Assembly: GCA_008360975.2 (NCBI GenBank)
Contig: CM039193.1
Span: forward strand, 11,646,501-11,710,500
DNA: 64,000 nt
Reading direction: 5' to 3'
Source: Lichenostomus cassidix
Lineage: Eukaryota; Chordata; Aves; Passeriformes; Meliphagidae
How positions within the stretch are numbered: position 1 is the first letter of the stretch; every line of letters starts with the position of its first letter. Below the pieces are notes generated by a model that saw nothing but the letters and a program-made list of their open reading frames with translations, was not told the DNA's origin and searched no databases. This document shows positions 1 through 10,858 of the stretch, in pieces. A program made the position numbers and the translations under genes.

Positions 1-383
1 TACATCAGCTATTAGAGCCCAGAGTCATCTTGCAGGACAAATTTCTGGATCTGAGCAGGGCTTCAGTGAGACTCCAGTCATTGTTGTCCTGTGATTTTTG
101 TATCCAAAGCAGGGCTTTGAAATTTGCACCATTGTTGGGTGGGTTTAGACGGAAGTCATTTAATGTTGGCTTCCAAGGCCAGTGTGCACCAAGATATTTA
201 TGTGCCTCACTGCCAAAGGGGCACCTAAAGGAGCTGACATCTCTGGGTGGGCAGCCCATGGCTAAGGACAAGCCATACATAGCTGTGCCTTCATCAGAGC
301 CACCTCTCTGGCCACCAGCTCAGTTCAATTTGGCTGCCACAGGTCTGCTGCATCACAGCAGCCCATTTCCTTGCTCCTTGCAG
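1..383 (+). other. DNASE1L3: DNASE1L3 intron (partial)
   Basis: This sequence precedes the acceptor at 384. I looked for the upstream DNASE1L3 exon (the WLIGD-like region) and did not find it here. Open frames on both strands carry no recognisable protein. Confidence 0.75.
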
Positions 384-480
384 GATTGTGGTCAGCGGAC
401 AGAAGCTCATCGAGGCTGTCGTGCCACACTCTGTCAGGATCTTTGATTTCCAGGAGGACTTTCAGATGACCGAGGAGCAG
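384..480 (+). CDS. DNASE1L3: DNASE1L3 penultimate coding exon (partial gene)
   Basis: The exon is bounded by an acceptor (ctccttgcag) and a donor (gtaggc). It enters with the last base of an Arg codon, then reads IVVSGQKLIEAVVP and FDFQEDFQMTEEQ, and ends in phase 0. This matches the region just before the catalytic His strand of DNase gamma (DNASE1L3), a secreted Ca/Mg-dependent endonuclease of the DNase I family that digests chromatin in microparticles and apoptotic debris. Earlier exons lie left of the window. DNASE1 and DNASE1L1/L2 fit less well because of the long basic tail in the next exon. The paralogue call comes from remembered family sequences. Confidence 0.93.
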
Positions 481-680
481 GTAGGCACAGCACAGCCTCT
501 GCAGCAGCAGGGAAGGGCTAATGTGGGAGCACAGAGCAGCAGTGCCTAGGCAGTGCTGAACACAGGTGATCATCACTCCCAAACTGATGCGATGCTCACG
601 TGCCATCTCCCCACATCCAGGCAGGGCTTGGACAGAGCACGGGTGGCTGCCTCCCAACCCTCTGTGCCTCTGTCTTGCAG
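481..680 (+). other. DNASE1L3: DNASE1L3 last intron
   Basis: A short 200-bp intron that starts gtaggc and ends ctctgtcttgcag. No feature was recognised inside it. Confidence 0.9.
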
Positions 681-809
681 GCACTGGGGGTGAGTGACCA
701 TTTCCCGGTAGAATTTGAGTTAAAAGCCAAAGGAGGCTTCTTCAACTGGCTGAGATCAAAGTTTTCGAGGAAGAGGAGACCCAAGAAGAGCCGCCGATCA
801 AGATCATGA
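681..809 (+). CDS. DNASE1L3: DNASE1L3 terminal coding exon, with catalytic SDH motif and basic tail
   Basis: The exon opens in phase 0 after ctgtcttgcag and reads ALGVSDHFPVEFELKAK, then a very basic tail, and stops at TGA 807-809. SDHFPVE is the conserved DNase I-family segment with the second catalytic histidine. The last 17 residues (SKFSRKRRPKKSRRSRS) hold ten Lys/Arg. A basic C-terminal peptide is the hallmark of DNASE1L3, where it acts in nuclear targeting and in access to membrane- or lipid-associated chromatin. The exon encodes 42 residues. The tail is richer in Arg than the human one and contains an FFNW stretch I do not recall from mammals. Confidence 0.95.
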   Translation, partial: ALGVSDHFPVEFELKAKGGFFNWLRSKFSRKRRPKKSRRSRS

Positions 810-1010
810 GTGTGCTGAGTCCTTGTGTCTGGCATGGAAATACACAGATGCCAACAGATCTTGTAGAAGACTGGTATAGATTTACTCACAGCAAATGCAG
901 TATTTAGTGGGGGAAAAAACTCCAAATATTTTGTGTGAGAAGGCAAATTAAATCTTCAGGTTGTTTTCTTCATTGTATACAGAAATAAATCAGCTAGGAG
1001 CAGCACGCTG
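810..1010 (+). other. DNASE1L3: DNASE1L3 3' UTR and poly(A) region
   Basis: This untranslated stretch follows the TGA and reaches a canonical AATAAA at 984-989. Cleavage is expected about 15-25 bases further on, and GT-rich DNA follows. The end is inferred from the signal, with no transcript evidence. Confidence 0.75.
984..989 (+). promoter_or_regulatory. Poly(A) signal AATAAA of DNASE1L3
   Basis: The hexamer AATAAA lies 175 bases after the DNASE1L3 stop codon and is the first one on the + strand after it. Confidence 0.75.
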
Positions 1011-3837
1011 TACTTACCTTACTGGACACAAATGTAAGGAGGTACTGCAAGGCTAAAATACTTCTGTGCTTTATCTGCAATGCCTGAAGGGCAGGGAGTT
1101 CCACACATTCCCAAGGGCTCTGGAATTCCTCTGCAGGGGCAGAAGGATTAAAAGGACATTTTTGCATCATGTGTGTGTCTGTGTGTGTTTTTATGCTTCA
1201 GAGCTGCAACCAGTGGGACATGAGTCTGGGCCTGATGGTTTGCAACGTAGAGTGTTGCTGAATTTAGAGCATTTCTCACAGAGGGGCTGAAATTGCTCAC
1301 AGCATCCAGGGACTGGGGAAAGACAGAAAGAAAAGGCAGAGGGACAGGCAATGAGAGCCCCTTTTCTGCACTGCCCCAACTTAGGGCAGCAGGAAGCTGG
1401 TGGTTCTCACCCCTGCCTGCCCACCTGCACACCTCAGGTGAGATGTCTTGGGGATCCCAAGTGACACTGCTGCCAACAGAGTGTCATAAAATTCACATTA
1501 AAATCTGATTTCAGCATCCTGACATGGAAGTGAACTGCATCCCCCACTCCAAAAACAAATCTCCATGGCAGCCCAAAGTCCTCTGATGAACCAGACTTTA
1601 ATGATGATTATTCAACGTAATGGTGCAGCAATCTGTTTTCCCAGCTCAGCCCACAGGCTGTATTTAGTGGAAACCAAACCCTGTCACACAGATGGCATCT
1701 GGGGAGTGGGAATAATCCAACTGTTAGTAGAGAGAAATATTCATCTCCCTTCATCAATGCACCCCAGGTTGCCTGCTGAAGGGGCAGGGAGGGCAGGCGA
1801 GTGAGAGAGCCTTTGTGGGGAGGAAAACAGTTTGGCCTTTGTGAAACCCACTGTTCAGGGAGAAGAATTTGAAGTAAGAAACTAAATCAAGAGAAAATTA
1901 TCCCAGGGGGTGTGTGCAAGGCAAACAACAAATCCTCCAACTTTCAGTAGCAATTAAACTTGAAATGATACAGCATTTCATATGCTCCCTCACTTATTCT
2001 GCAGTCAATGCAAAGAAAAGAGCCTGATTTAGAACAAATATTTACATTGGGATTTTTATAGAGATGCCACTGTCTGGCTGACATCAGGGATGGTACATGT
2101 GAAGGCTGAAATCAGTCTGATTTTCTGGCCTCACGTCTTACTCCTATGTAAGCACTTTCTGTCTCCTGGCTTTCAGAAAGGAATAATGCACAGAGAAAGA
2201 GATCACCCTCCAGGAAAGCAATAATGGACACATTCAGTCATGAAAAAGATGTAATTACAACTTAGTTTTATTGAAAATATTTGTCCATTTTTGCAATATT
2301 GGGTCTAGCCCTTTATCCAGCACTTGAAGATAAGAGATGTGGTAAGAGAGCAGCCTTGGGAGTGATGTCAGTGGCTGTCAATCCAGAGCAGTGTGCTGGC
2401 TTTGGCTGGGATGGAATGAATTTTCTTCACAGTAGCTGCATGGAGCTGTGTTTTGGATTTGTGTGAAAACTGTGTTGATAACACAAGCATGTTTTTGGTA
2501 CTGCTGAGCAGCACTTACACAGAGTCAAGGCATTTTCTGCCTCTCAACCCAGCGAGTTAGCTGAGGATGAACAATATTTTGGGAGGGGATGCAGCCATGC
2601 CAGCTGACTCCCAGTGAACCAAGGGAAATCCCATACCAAATGGAGTCATGCTCAGCACTCAAAACCTGGGAAAGAAGAACGGCTCATCTTGCAGAGATGC
2701 TGAGCATTTGAGCAACAGAGAGACATCTTAATGCAAAGGGATGCTCTGCCATGGAGAGCTGGGACACACTTTTGTGGGATTCACAGCAAAGAGAAGGCAT
2801 CTGCACTCAGATTGTGTGTTTGATAGAGGCTGGGAGGTGTCCCAGACTCCTGCTGTCAGCACAGTCCATCTCTATAGATATTCATTTGACAATATTATAA
2901 TTACATTCTAAAATATTTAACAGTTCACATCGTCTCTAGTTTTTCCCCACTGGGGATCATTACCCAGCTGTCCCAACTGCAAAGGGGATTTTAAGTTGTT
3001 CCAGCCTGCAGGAGCCTCAATATATTCTGCAGCCAGAACAAAGTTTCCCTTTTTGATGAATAAGGCTTCTTGAGCTTTATTTATGATCAAACAGGAGTTT
3101 TACACTGGGAATCCAAAATTCCTGGAGAGACTTTGTCTCATGCAATCCAGGTCTCAGATCACGGCTGGGAGGGAAACAAAGAGGCTCTTCAGAAGCTGAA
3201 AACTCTGTTTCCTCCCCAGCAGCCCTGGTCAGGCGAGAACACAGAGCAGAGGGGGTTCAGCTGAACAAAAAGTGCTAAGACCCCCAATCCCTCAGGCTGG
3301 GGTCCTTGAGAAGCCCTTCTCCAATGCATGGTACTGGAAGCATCCTCCCTTCCCACAGACCCAAGGTCTCCCCTGCCCCCAGAGAGACCCCTCTCCAGCC
3401 CACAGAAACTCTGCCCTTCTCCCAGGATAGAACCTGGGCTGCCCCTCACCCCAAAGAAACCTACATGAGGAAGGTTTTTACTGCCCTGGCTGTGTGAGTC
3501 CCTTGGCAGGGAAACCCCCAGGAATCCATAGCAGCAGCCCAAAGCTGCCTCTTCTCTACAGCGACAATCATCTCTGCTGGATAGGTTTGTCCATCTGCAC
3601 CTTCCCCTGAAGAGGTCTCATGTCCTCTTCCTGGCCTTGGCACTGCTCTCCACTAACCCCCAGAGAGGGCCCTGACACCTCCCTGCCTGCACCACAGGGT
3701 GAGAGACCCTCTGGCCCTGGGCAAGGCTCTGCCTGCCTCCTTTCGCCTCTTTTGAGCTACTGGCAGCAATGGGGGCACAGGAGAGCTGGTACAAAACCTC
3801 ACAGGGACCTACCTGGCTTCGTCTTTCGGGGTCTGTA
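1011..3837. other. Intergenic DNA after DNASE1L3
   Basis: No gene, RNA gene or transposon was recognised. There is a short GT-rich run at about 1171-1189. The sequence around 2870-2940 is AT-rich and otherwise featureless. Open frames are short and have no protein-like pattern. Confidence 0.6.
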
Positions 3838-4045
3838 CCTAATATCCAATCGAAACCTCCCCTCGAGGGTGCAACTTAAGGCTGTTCCCTCGTCCTCGTC
3901 ACTTGTTACGTGAGAGGAAAGACCAACCCCCACCCGGCTACACCCTCCTTTCAGGTATTGAAGAAAATGATAAGGTTCCCCCAGGAGCTGCCTTTTCTCC
4001 AGGCTAAACAAACCCACCTCCCTCACAAACCTTGTGCCCCAGACC
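3838..4045 (-). mobile_element. CR1 LINE fragment (internal part of the 3' region)
   Basis: The stretch from cctaatatccaatcgaaacc through cacttgttacgtgag, cctcctttcaggtattg and cttttctccaggctaaacaa is the familiar 3' portion of avian CR1 read on the opposite strand. It lacks the CR1 3' end repeat, so it is an internal fragment. Copy boundaries are approximate. It cannot be one piece interrupted from the copy at 5317 because the order of segments is reversed. Confidence 0.85.
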
Positions 4046-5316
4046 AGATGTACAAGTGTACAGATGTTTGGTCACATACAGATGTGCAAACAACTGAGCT
4101 GCAGCTCCCAGAAGGGCTGTGTTGTGCTGTCACACAGCAGGGCCAGTAGCACTGATAGCAAAGTCAAAGGCAGAAAAATCAAAGAGCCTACCAGTGTGAT
4201 ACCAGCAGCTGGTCCAAGCCCGGCTGTTTCACAGCTCCCCTGTCTCTGGAGGGATTGTGGGAAGCACTCATGAGCCATGTGAGTTGGCCACTCACTGACC
4301 ACACATCTGCCAGGGAAAAGGACCGTGAGTGGAGCAGGGGCTTCCTGGCAGTGCTCATGTGGCACCCAAGGGGAGCTTCATTCAGCACCCCTGCAGTCCA
4401 GAGCTCAGTGGTCCCTTGGAGAGCTTTTCTCTGCCAAGCAAGCCTGGGAGATGGAGAGCAGGAGGTGAGGGCTGCAGTCATCTTTCTCCTGCCTCTAGTC
4501 AAAAGAAAAACAATTTTAAAAATCACTTTCCCCCCCTCCATCTATGAGTCGTTAAAAGCCCTTTCAATCCCCCATCAGCCCCGTGCCCAGAATAACGCAT
4601 TTCCCCTCCTGCAGGGCTCCTGCCCCGCCAGCAGGGCAGGCACACATGAGCTATTATTAGGGCCCCCTCTGGTGGCATCGCTCTAAGTCCCAGTTGCCTG
4701 GGGGATTCCCGTGGAATTCACACCCAGACGCCTAAGCACGGCCAGCAAAGCCAGCCGCGGCAAGGAAATGGGATTTCACCCTCAGCTGGGAGCTCATGGA
4801 TCTGCATCCCTTCAGACCACTTTATTCACTGCAGAGAGCCCGTGGCTGACCCCAAGGAGTCCCTGTGCCCGCCGTGTCTCTAAATGAGTTTTGGAATAAA
4901 AAAGGAGCACTTTGTTGGCTCCAGGCCTGGCAATTCATTGCCCACAGTTATTTAACTGGGAAACACACTGTGATGGCCCTCCCAAGGCAGCAGCAGCTCC
5001 CAGGATCAGGTGCTGGCAGGTTATAGGGGACAACTGCCCCTGGGACCCCTTGGTGTCCCTGCCTCACCTAGACCAGGAACACCAGGGCAGCTGGCTTGGT
5101 CCAGCAGCAACCACAGCCTTTCCTGCCTGTCCAGCCTCTTGGGATGTCTTCTAGTGACTGTGCTTCTGTTCTTGGGTGGTTTGTACCTGGATTTGGGGAA
5201 GATGTGAGGCTGTTCTGGCACCAGTGCCACCATCACCTCTCTGTCACAGGCACCACTGAGGCCTTCCCCAGTGCCAGGGGAAACTGCTGTTTGGATCAGA
5301 GGCTCTTTCTGCAACC
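4046..5316. other. Intergenic DNA between CR1 fragments
   Basis: No gene is visible. The interval is moderately GC-rich around 4600-4800 and holds a CTCF-like motif, listed separately. Confidence 0.6.
4662..4675 (-). promoter_or_regulatory. Candidate CTCF-binding motif
   Basis: The + strand reads GCCCCCTCTGGTGG, so the opposite strand reads CCACCAGAGGGGGC. The first ten bases fit the vertebrate CTCF core (CCASYAGRKGGCRS) and there is one mismatch at the C after the Gs. It lies between two convergent genes, a common place for an insulator. Motif evidence only. Confidence 0.4.
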
Positions 5317-5555
5317 ACAGAATCATAGAATATCCTGAGTTGAAAGGGACCCAAAAAGATCATTGAGTCCAACTCCTGACCCTCCACACAACAATCCCAA
5401 AAATAACATCATGTGCCTGAGAGCATTGTCCAAAGGGTTTGTGAACTCTGGCAGGATTTGGGCCATGACCACTTCCCTGGGCAGCCTATTGCAGTGCTCA
5501 ACCACCCTCTGGGTGAAAAACTATTTTCCTAATAGCCAACCTAAACCTCCCTGAT
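5317..5555 (-). mobile_element. CR1 LINE 3' end, 5'-truncated
   Basis: It begins with agaatcatagaat, the complement of the CR1 terminal ATTCTATGAT repeat. It continues with gttgaaagggacccaaaaagatcattgagtccaactcc, the middle CR1 segment ending in cctaatagccaacctaaacc. It is therefore a 5'-truncated CR1 inserted in - orientation. The truncation point near 5555 is approximate. Confidence 0.9.
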
Positions 5556-7580
5556 CCTGGTTTAGCCCAGGTCCCTCTCCATCATCCTGAGGGTTCAGGG
5601 ACACAACCTCTGCACTCTCACCTGGTATAAAACCACAAATGTTCTCTCTCTGCAGGCTGGTTTTCCAGCCAGTGTGAAAAACAAGGTTAAATACTTTGTG
5701 TGTCATTTTAAATATAGAGTCTCAGCTGTCAGCGTTTGCTGGGGAAATTTTCTGGTAGAGAGAAGACAGATTTATAGGAATTCATTTCCATATTGGCAAA
5801 GTAACTAAAACCTCCCCTGAAAAGCTCTGTAAATGCTGGCATTGAGACATGAAGGCTTTCTGTGCCTCTCCACTGGGAGGAGAGCCTGACTCCAGGGAAG
5901 CCAGATGCAAAATCCCCCCTCCCAAATAAAACACCCTAGCAGGACATCACTGTCAGAAGGAAATACCCCAATACCCCCACACACACACAACCCCAGCAAG
6001 GACAGCTCCTCCATGGGACCCAAAGGATTCAGGCTTCCAGCTCAGCAGGGATGTAAATATTTGCAGTACCAAGGTCCTGCAGAAAGGCAGCTCAGCACAG
6101 GAAAGAGTTGTCAAACATACCTCTAGGTCCTGCTAAATCATATTTTTCTACTAATTTTTTTTAAAAATCATATATACTAGCCTTTCATTCATGTCATTTA
6201 AAGAATGTGCTTTAAATCTCAGTCAAATTAATAGTGACAGGACCTATAAATCCAACCTGATTTAGTGACAGTATTTTTTCTATGCATGCAATATAAATTC
6301 ATAGCTATGAAAATTAACTCTGAAAGTCTGAGAAACTCTGAAAAGACATTTAAAAGCCTTTTCCCAGGAGGCCCTGGGGAAACAGCCCAGCACAGGAGGG
6401 GGGCCTGGCAGCAGGGCTGTTTTGATAACCTTCAGTGAAAGGGACCTGAGAATATTAACCATTACTGGAGGCTGTGGAGGAAAAAATTGCTGTAGTCCTC
6501 CCTGCTGCTTTTCCAGCTTGGATGGAGCTGTGAAGATGTGACACCTGGGATGGGGATGGGCATATCTCTAAGTAACTGTAATACAGTGGAAAATTACTTT
6601 TAAAAATAAACATTTGTTTACAGGAGTTAGGTGCTGAAAGGTTCAGGTACCAGGTGGGTTTGGTCCCAGCAAGGCTGGGTGCCCTAGTGCATGTTCTGCG
6701 TTGTTGCTGTCAGCAGCAAAATTCCAAACTCTCCTTTCTGCTGCTCTGGATGTGGACAGATGTGATAAATAAGGAAAAAATATATGAAAAATGAGATCCC
6801 TCCAAGACAGCTGGTACAAAGCACAGATAAACACCTGGAGATGCTGCCAGCAGCTTTTCAAGACACCATTCCATGGGTGCCAGAGCTGTCCCTGACCTGG
6901 CAGAGGGCAAACTGGGCAACCAGTTTCATTTGGCTCATGGGAGAGCATGGCACAGCCAGCTGTCATAATAACAAATGGTTTGGAAAGAGTCTTTCCCCAA
7001 AGAAGTAAAAAACACTGTGTAAAACAGCACCGTGCCATTCCCTGAATTAAGTTTCATGCAACTCCATCCCAGTTTCTGTCAAGTGATGTCTGTTTATATG
7101 TAACCACCGTGGATAGGCTTTTAAATGTGATTTATACATAGTTTCTATATTTTTATACATGTTCCCTTTCTTTTCAGGTGAAAAAGGTGCATTGTCTGCA
7201 CTGCAAGTACATTTCAATGTGAAGTGAATTAATTGGGAAAAAAAAAATCGCGTGAGTTTAAAATAAATAAATGCAGAAGTTAAAAGTGAGTAGAGAAAAG
7301 AGCAGTTTCTGGATTAGAAATTTCACAATCTCACTTTCAACAGACAATTAAAGGGACAAGTAATTACAGGGTTTGCATAATCTGACCAAACCCAGAGCCC
7401 TGCTAAGCAACGGCGCCAGCACCCACATTGTCAATGTGCCCAACAGACATCAGAGCAGCTCAGGGATTGAGGGGTGAAGCTTGGGGGGTGAAGGGAGATC
7501 CAGCTTGGACACACAAAGTGCTCTGCACAGGCCCAGGTCTGGAGATTGACTGCTGCAGCAACACTGACAAAAAAACTAAG
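5556..7580. other. Intergenic DNA
   Basis: No gene or mobile element was recognised. There is a short CA-rich patch near 5976-5990 and AT-rich stretches near 6130-6300. Open frames up to 131 codons show no family resemblance. Confidence 0.55.
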
Positions 7581-7775
7581 TATACAGGATTACCTTTAGA
7601 TATAAATATTTAAAATGATTCAAGGATTAATTTGAAATTATTTAAATATTAAGTAATTTGATTTATTAATATAAACACTAGTATATGTTGAACATTTTAA
7701 ATACTACTAAATATTTAAAACAGCTACAGTTGTTAAAATTATTTAAATGCATATATTTAATTTATTATAAATACT
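7581..7775. repeat. AT-rich low-complexity island
   Basis: About 195 bases made almost only of A and T, with repeated TATTTAAAT, ATTTAA and TATAAAT words (for example aatatttaaaat and tatatttaatttatt). The base composition changes sharply on both sides. No coding capacity. Confidence 0.7.
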
Positions 7776-8960
7776 CACAGCTGCACAAGGTGAAAGGCAA
7801 TTCTCATTTGGAGCAACGCCCCACTATATGAGGTATTTGTCATGCAGGCTGAAGAGATGGCAATCAGAAACACAGAGGCAAGGCCATGGACAGCCAGAGG
7901 GGTCTGAAGAGGGAACTCCAACAGCTCCCCAAACCAAAGGAGAAGGTCAGTGGGCAACCAGTGCAGGTGAGACGCCAGGGTGTGGCAGGAACAAGCACAG
8001 CCCAGGGTCAGGGATGGCTACAGGACAAACTTGAGCCACATGGAGTGAAGGACACGCTGGGTATACAGGCTGTGAGGAGCTCCAGGCCATGATCTCCAAA
8101 GACCCCATGTCTTTGCCAATTGACATGTACCAATGATCCCACCAACACCAGGCGGGGGAATGGAATGGTCTGGAGTTACCATCCCATGGTAACTGCTGTG
8201 CTGCATGGATTTACCTTCCATCACCCCCCAAAATACCCGGTGAACCTTCCAGATGTGCCGTGGGTCCCAGCATGTGTTCCCAGGTGGCAGTGCCCTGCCT
8301 TAGGGGCTGTACAGTGTCACTGGCCAGCAGCAGGCAGGGCTCCAGCTGGCTGCCAGGGCACTGCCATATCTACTGCAGTGCCACATCTCGCTGAGAGCTC
8401 GGGACAGCTGAAGAGGGATGGAGGAGTTCCCAATGGGACTCACAGGTACAAAGTGGCCAAATCCTAATGCAAAACACTACCAAGGAGAGACAAAACAAAC
8501 AAACAAAAAAAAGGACTCAAGTAAAACCAAAATTGGTACAACAGCCCTTCCATATTGCTCAAGGCAAAAAGCTGATGCCAGTCCTCTCCCTATGGGGAAA
8601 AAAGTGCCCCTTGTACCATTGCACCTCTACCCAGCAGGAGGAACTGGGACACAACACCCACAACTGCCTGCAAAGGTAGCCAGTGAAGTCAGAAACCCCT
8701 GTCAAGGTGCCAAAATAAGAGCAGAATGTCCCCCAAAGCACCACTCTCTGCAAACACAGTCACTTGAAGTAGAGCTCAGATTTTATTGACGGTAACCCAA
8801 GAAACAATGCCAACCAGGTCTTGGGGTCCGTGAAGGGGCAGTGCAGGGCACAGCCTCACCTCCAGCAAAGCCCAGCTGGCCGGCCCCTCCCAGCAGATAC
8901 AGGCACTGCTGTTCCAAGATGTTCCGACACAGGCAACCTCCAGTCTCTGACAGCAGCCTG
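7776..8960. other. Intergenic DNA
   Basis: No gene was recognised. It contains a short CAAA-type simple repeat (acaaacaaacaaaaaaaa, about 8492-8513) and GC-rich sequence from 8250 to 8410. Confidence 0.55.
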
Positions 8961-8974
8961 CAGTGATGGATGTC

Positions 8975-9400
8975 CTTGCAATGGCTCATCCAGTGCCAGT
9001 GTCCCTGCAGCTGCAGGCTCCACAGCTCTCTGCAGCCCAAGCCCAGCCCACAGGGCAGCTCGTGGCTGGGCCGAGGTGCTCACCCCTGTGGGGGTTCCAC
9101 ATCAGAAAGGTGTGGAGCAGCAAGCTCGGCGCCTTGTCGCGTTTGCCTTGGCAGGCCCTTTGCAGTGCCAGTGCTCCTGCAGCTCCAGGCCCTTTGGATT
9201 TCTCAACCCTAACCCTAGGTGTAACCCTAACCCTAACCCTAGTTAATTACCCCAGCACACTACCTGGGTTTCCCAGCTCAGAAAGAGGCAGGAGCAGCAA
9301 TGTCAGGGCCCTGCTGCGATGGCCCCGGCAGGCCCTTTGCAGCCCCACTGTGCCTGCAGCTCCAGGCTCTTTGGATCCCTCAAGCCTAACTTCAGCCCCT
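8975..9400. repeat. Degenerate GC-rich tandem repeat, period about 172-177 bp
   Basis: The landmark CTGCAGCTSCAGGC starts at 9005, 9177 and 9354, giving spacings of 172 and 177. The two right-hand copies match well: both carry GCAGGCCCTTTGCAG, then CTGCAGCTCCAGGC and CTTTGGAT. The left copy is much weaker. The repeat stays open in one + strand frame over 159 codons, which is expected for GC-rich DNA and is not taken as a gene. Confidence 0.7.
9205..9242. repeat. Interstitial telomeric repeat (CCCTAA)n
   Basis: Five telomere-like units: CCCTAA at 9207, CCCTAG at 9213, CCCTAA at 9225 and 9231, CCCTAG at 9237. They correspond to TTAGGG on the - strand. They sit inside the second unit of the tandem repeat, where the third unit instead reads CTCAAGCCTAACTT. 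Confidence 0.85.
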
Positions 9401-10689
9401 GATGGCAGATTGGCACTGGCCCAGAGGGGCTCATCACCATAGCTGGCACAGATTAAAGGGTGTGCAGCTGGCAATGGAGGCAGCTGTCAAGCACTGGAGC
9501 CTTAGATATCCTCAGATTCAGGGGTTTAACTCAGGGTTCTATTCCTCTCAGTAGAAAGGCCATGTCCCCACCTGCTATGCTCAAGAGGTGAAAATCACAC
9601 TAGAGCTTACTGGCAGAAATATCAAAAGTAAATGCTCAAAACTTAACAGTCTTTGGCAAACAAGGAAATACAACATACAATGCTACATAAAACCCCTTAG
9701 CATAGCAGTACTCAGTGTTAATTTAGTATTTAGTTAGCACAAGCTTAGCCCAACTGAGACCCTTTAAACTTACGAAATGCCACCATAACCCAGAAGTTCT
9801 AGGCAAAGAGATGTAGGAAAAGTAAGAGAGGCAGAGAGAAACACCTAAGGAGGTGAGATTTGGCAGTCCGTTTCTATCAACTGAGCTGATCCATCAACTT
9901 CACAGACAACTCCTGCTAATGTGAGGTGGTCTCATTAAACCAAGACAAGGGGCATCAGGCAAGAGAGAGCCAGACCAGCAGGGTGACTCAGACCTCGGAA
10001 TTACAGAGGTGAGACGCTCTAGAGGTTTACTCACCCCAAGAGCTGTATCCAGGTTTTTTTGTTTTGTTTAAAAACATTCAATAGGAGGCTCACACTGACG
10101 TAGGACAAGGCTTACGAAACACAGTTTACTATAAGAAGGAAATAATCTGATAAACCTGGGGCAGGAAGGTCCTTGGCAGCCACTGCATCTCAGGTTTCAC
10201 CGGGGCTTTCAGCAAGGGAGTGTTTGGGAAAACATCTGGTTTCCATGGCTGTGCCTGGAGGTGCTTGCCCCATGTGCTGGGAGACACCTTCTGCAAACAA
10301 CCCCTGGGATCCTGGGGAGCAGCAGCTGCTGGGAGCAGCCAGGGATCACAGCCCAGGTGGCAGCTCTAGGGACACAGTGCTGCCTTCATGCCTGGGTCTG
10401 CACAGGAGCAAACCAGCATAGCTATATAATGCCTCATCCACACTGTTCCCACTGTACCCTGTAAGGTTTATGCCATGCCTTAAAGTTCTGCCATTTTGGT
10501 TTAAGCTGATAAAACAAGGTTTCAGAGGAAAAAAAATTAATGGTGCTAAGGTTCTGCCCAAATTTTCACAGCCACCTGCAGAGCCCATGGGGTACTTGGT
10601 CTGCCTGAAGTTTCTGTGTGGTATAGTTTCAGTAGAAACTTTACTGACTACATATGAAAAGAATCCAATGTTGTTTTTAACATGCACAT
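9401..10689. other. Intergenic DNA before the FLNB poly(A) region
   Basis: No gene or repeat was recognised. Its right end is set by the weak poly(A) hexamers downstream of FLNB, so part of it could be 3' UTR if a distal site is used. Confidence 0.5.
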
Positions 10690-10759
10690 TTTAATGAAGC
10701 AAACATCTCTATTTAATAAGTTATAAGATACAATTTTACAATCCTGCATTTCATTCCAG

Positions 10760-10765
10760 TTTATT
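10760..10765 (-). promoter_or_regulatory. FLNB poly(A) signal, distal candidate
   Basis: A second AATAAA (TTTATT on +) lies 93 bases beyond the first. Two weaker ATTAAA copies follow at 10712-10717 and 10690-10695, so tandem poly(A) site use is possible. Confidence 0.5.
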
Positions 10766-10852
10766 TTGTTTTTACTTTCTAGTTTACAATGTAGTGAGCA
10801 TTTCACATTAAGGCACAAAAAAAAGCACAGTAAAAAAACCCCCCAACCTTCC

Positions 10853-10858
10853 TTTATT
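10853..10858 (-). promoter_or_regulatory. FLNB poly(A) signal, proximal candidate
   Basis: TTTATT on the + strand is AATAAA for FLNB, about 1.41 kb after the stop codon. Confidence 0.5.

Noticed and set aside
5..446. Open frames on both strands in the first 450 bases
   Set aside because: They overlap the DNASE1L3 intron and exon, show no family motif, and the true exon uses another frame with clear splice sites.
3838..5555. The two CR1 pieces as one element split by a later insertion
   Set aside because: Both are in the same orientation but their segments are in the wrong order and overlap at the CCTAATA block, so they are separate insertions.
8963..9442. A 159-codon + strand frame with two similar internal halves (RALLRWPRQALCS and GALSRLPWQALCS)
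   Set aside because: The similarity comes from the underlying GC-rich tandem repeat, the frame runs through the telomeric array, and no splice sites or family features support a gene.
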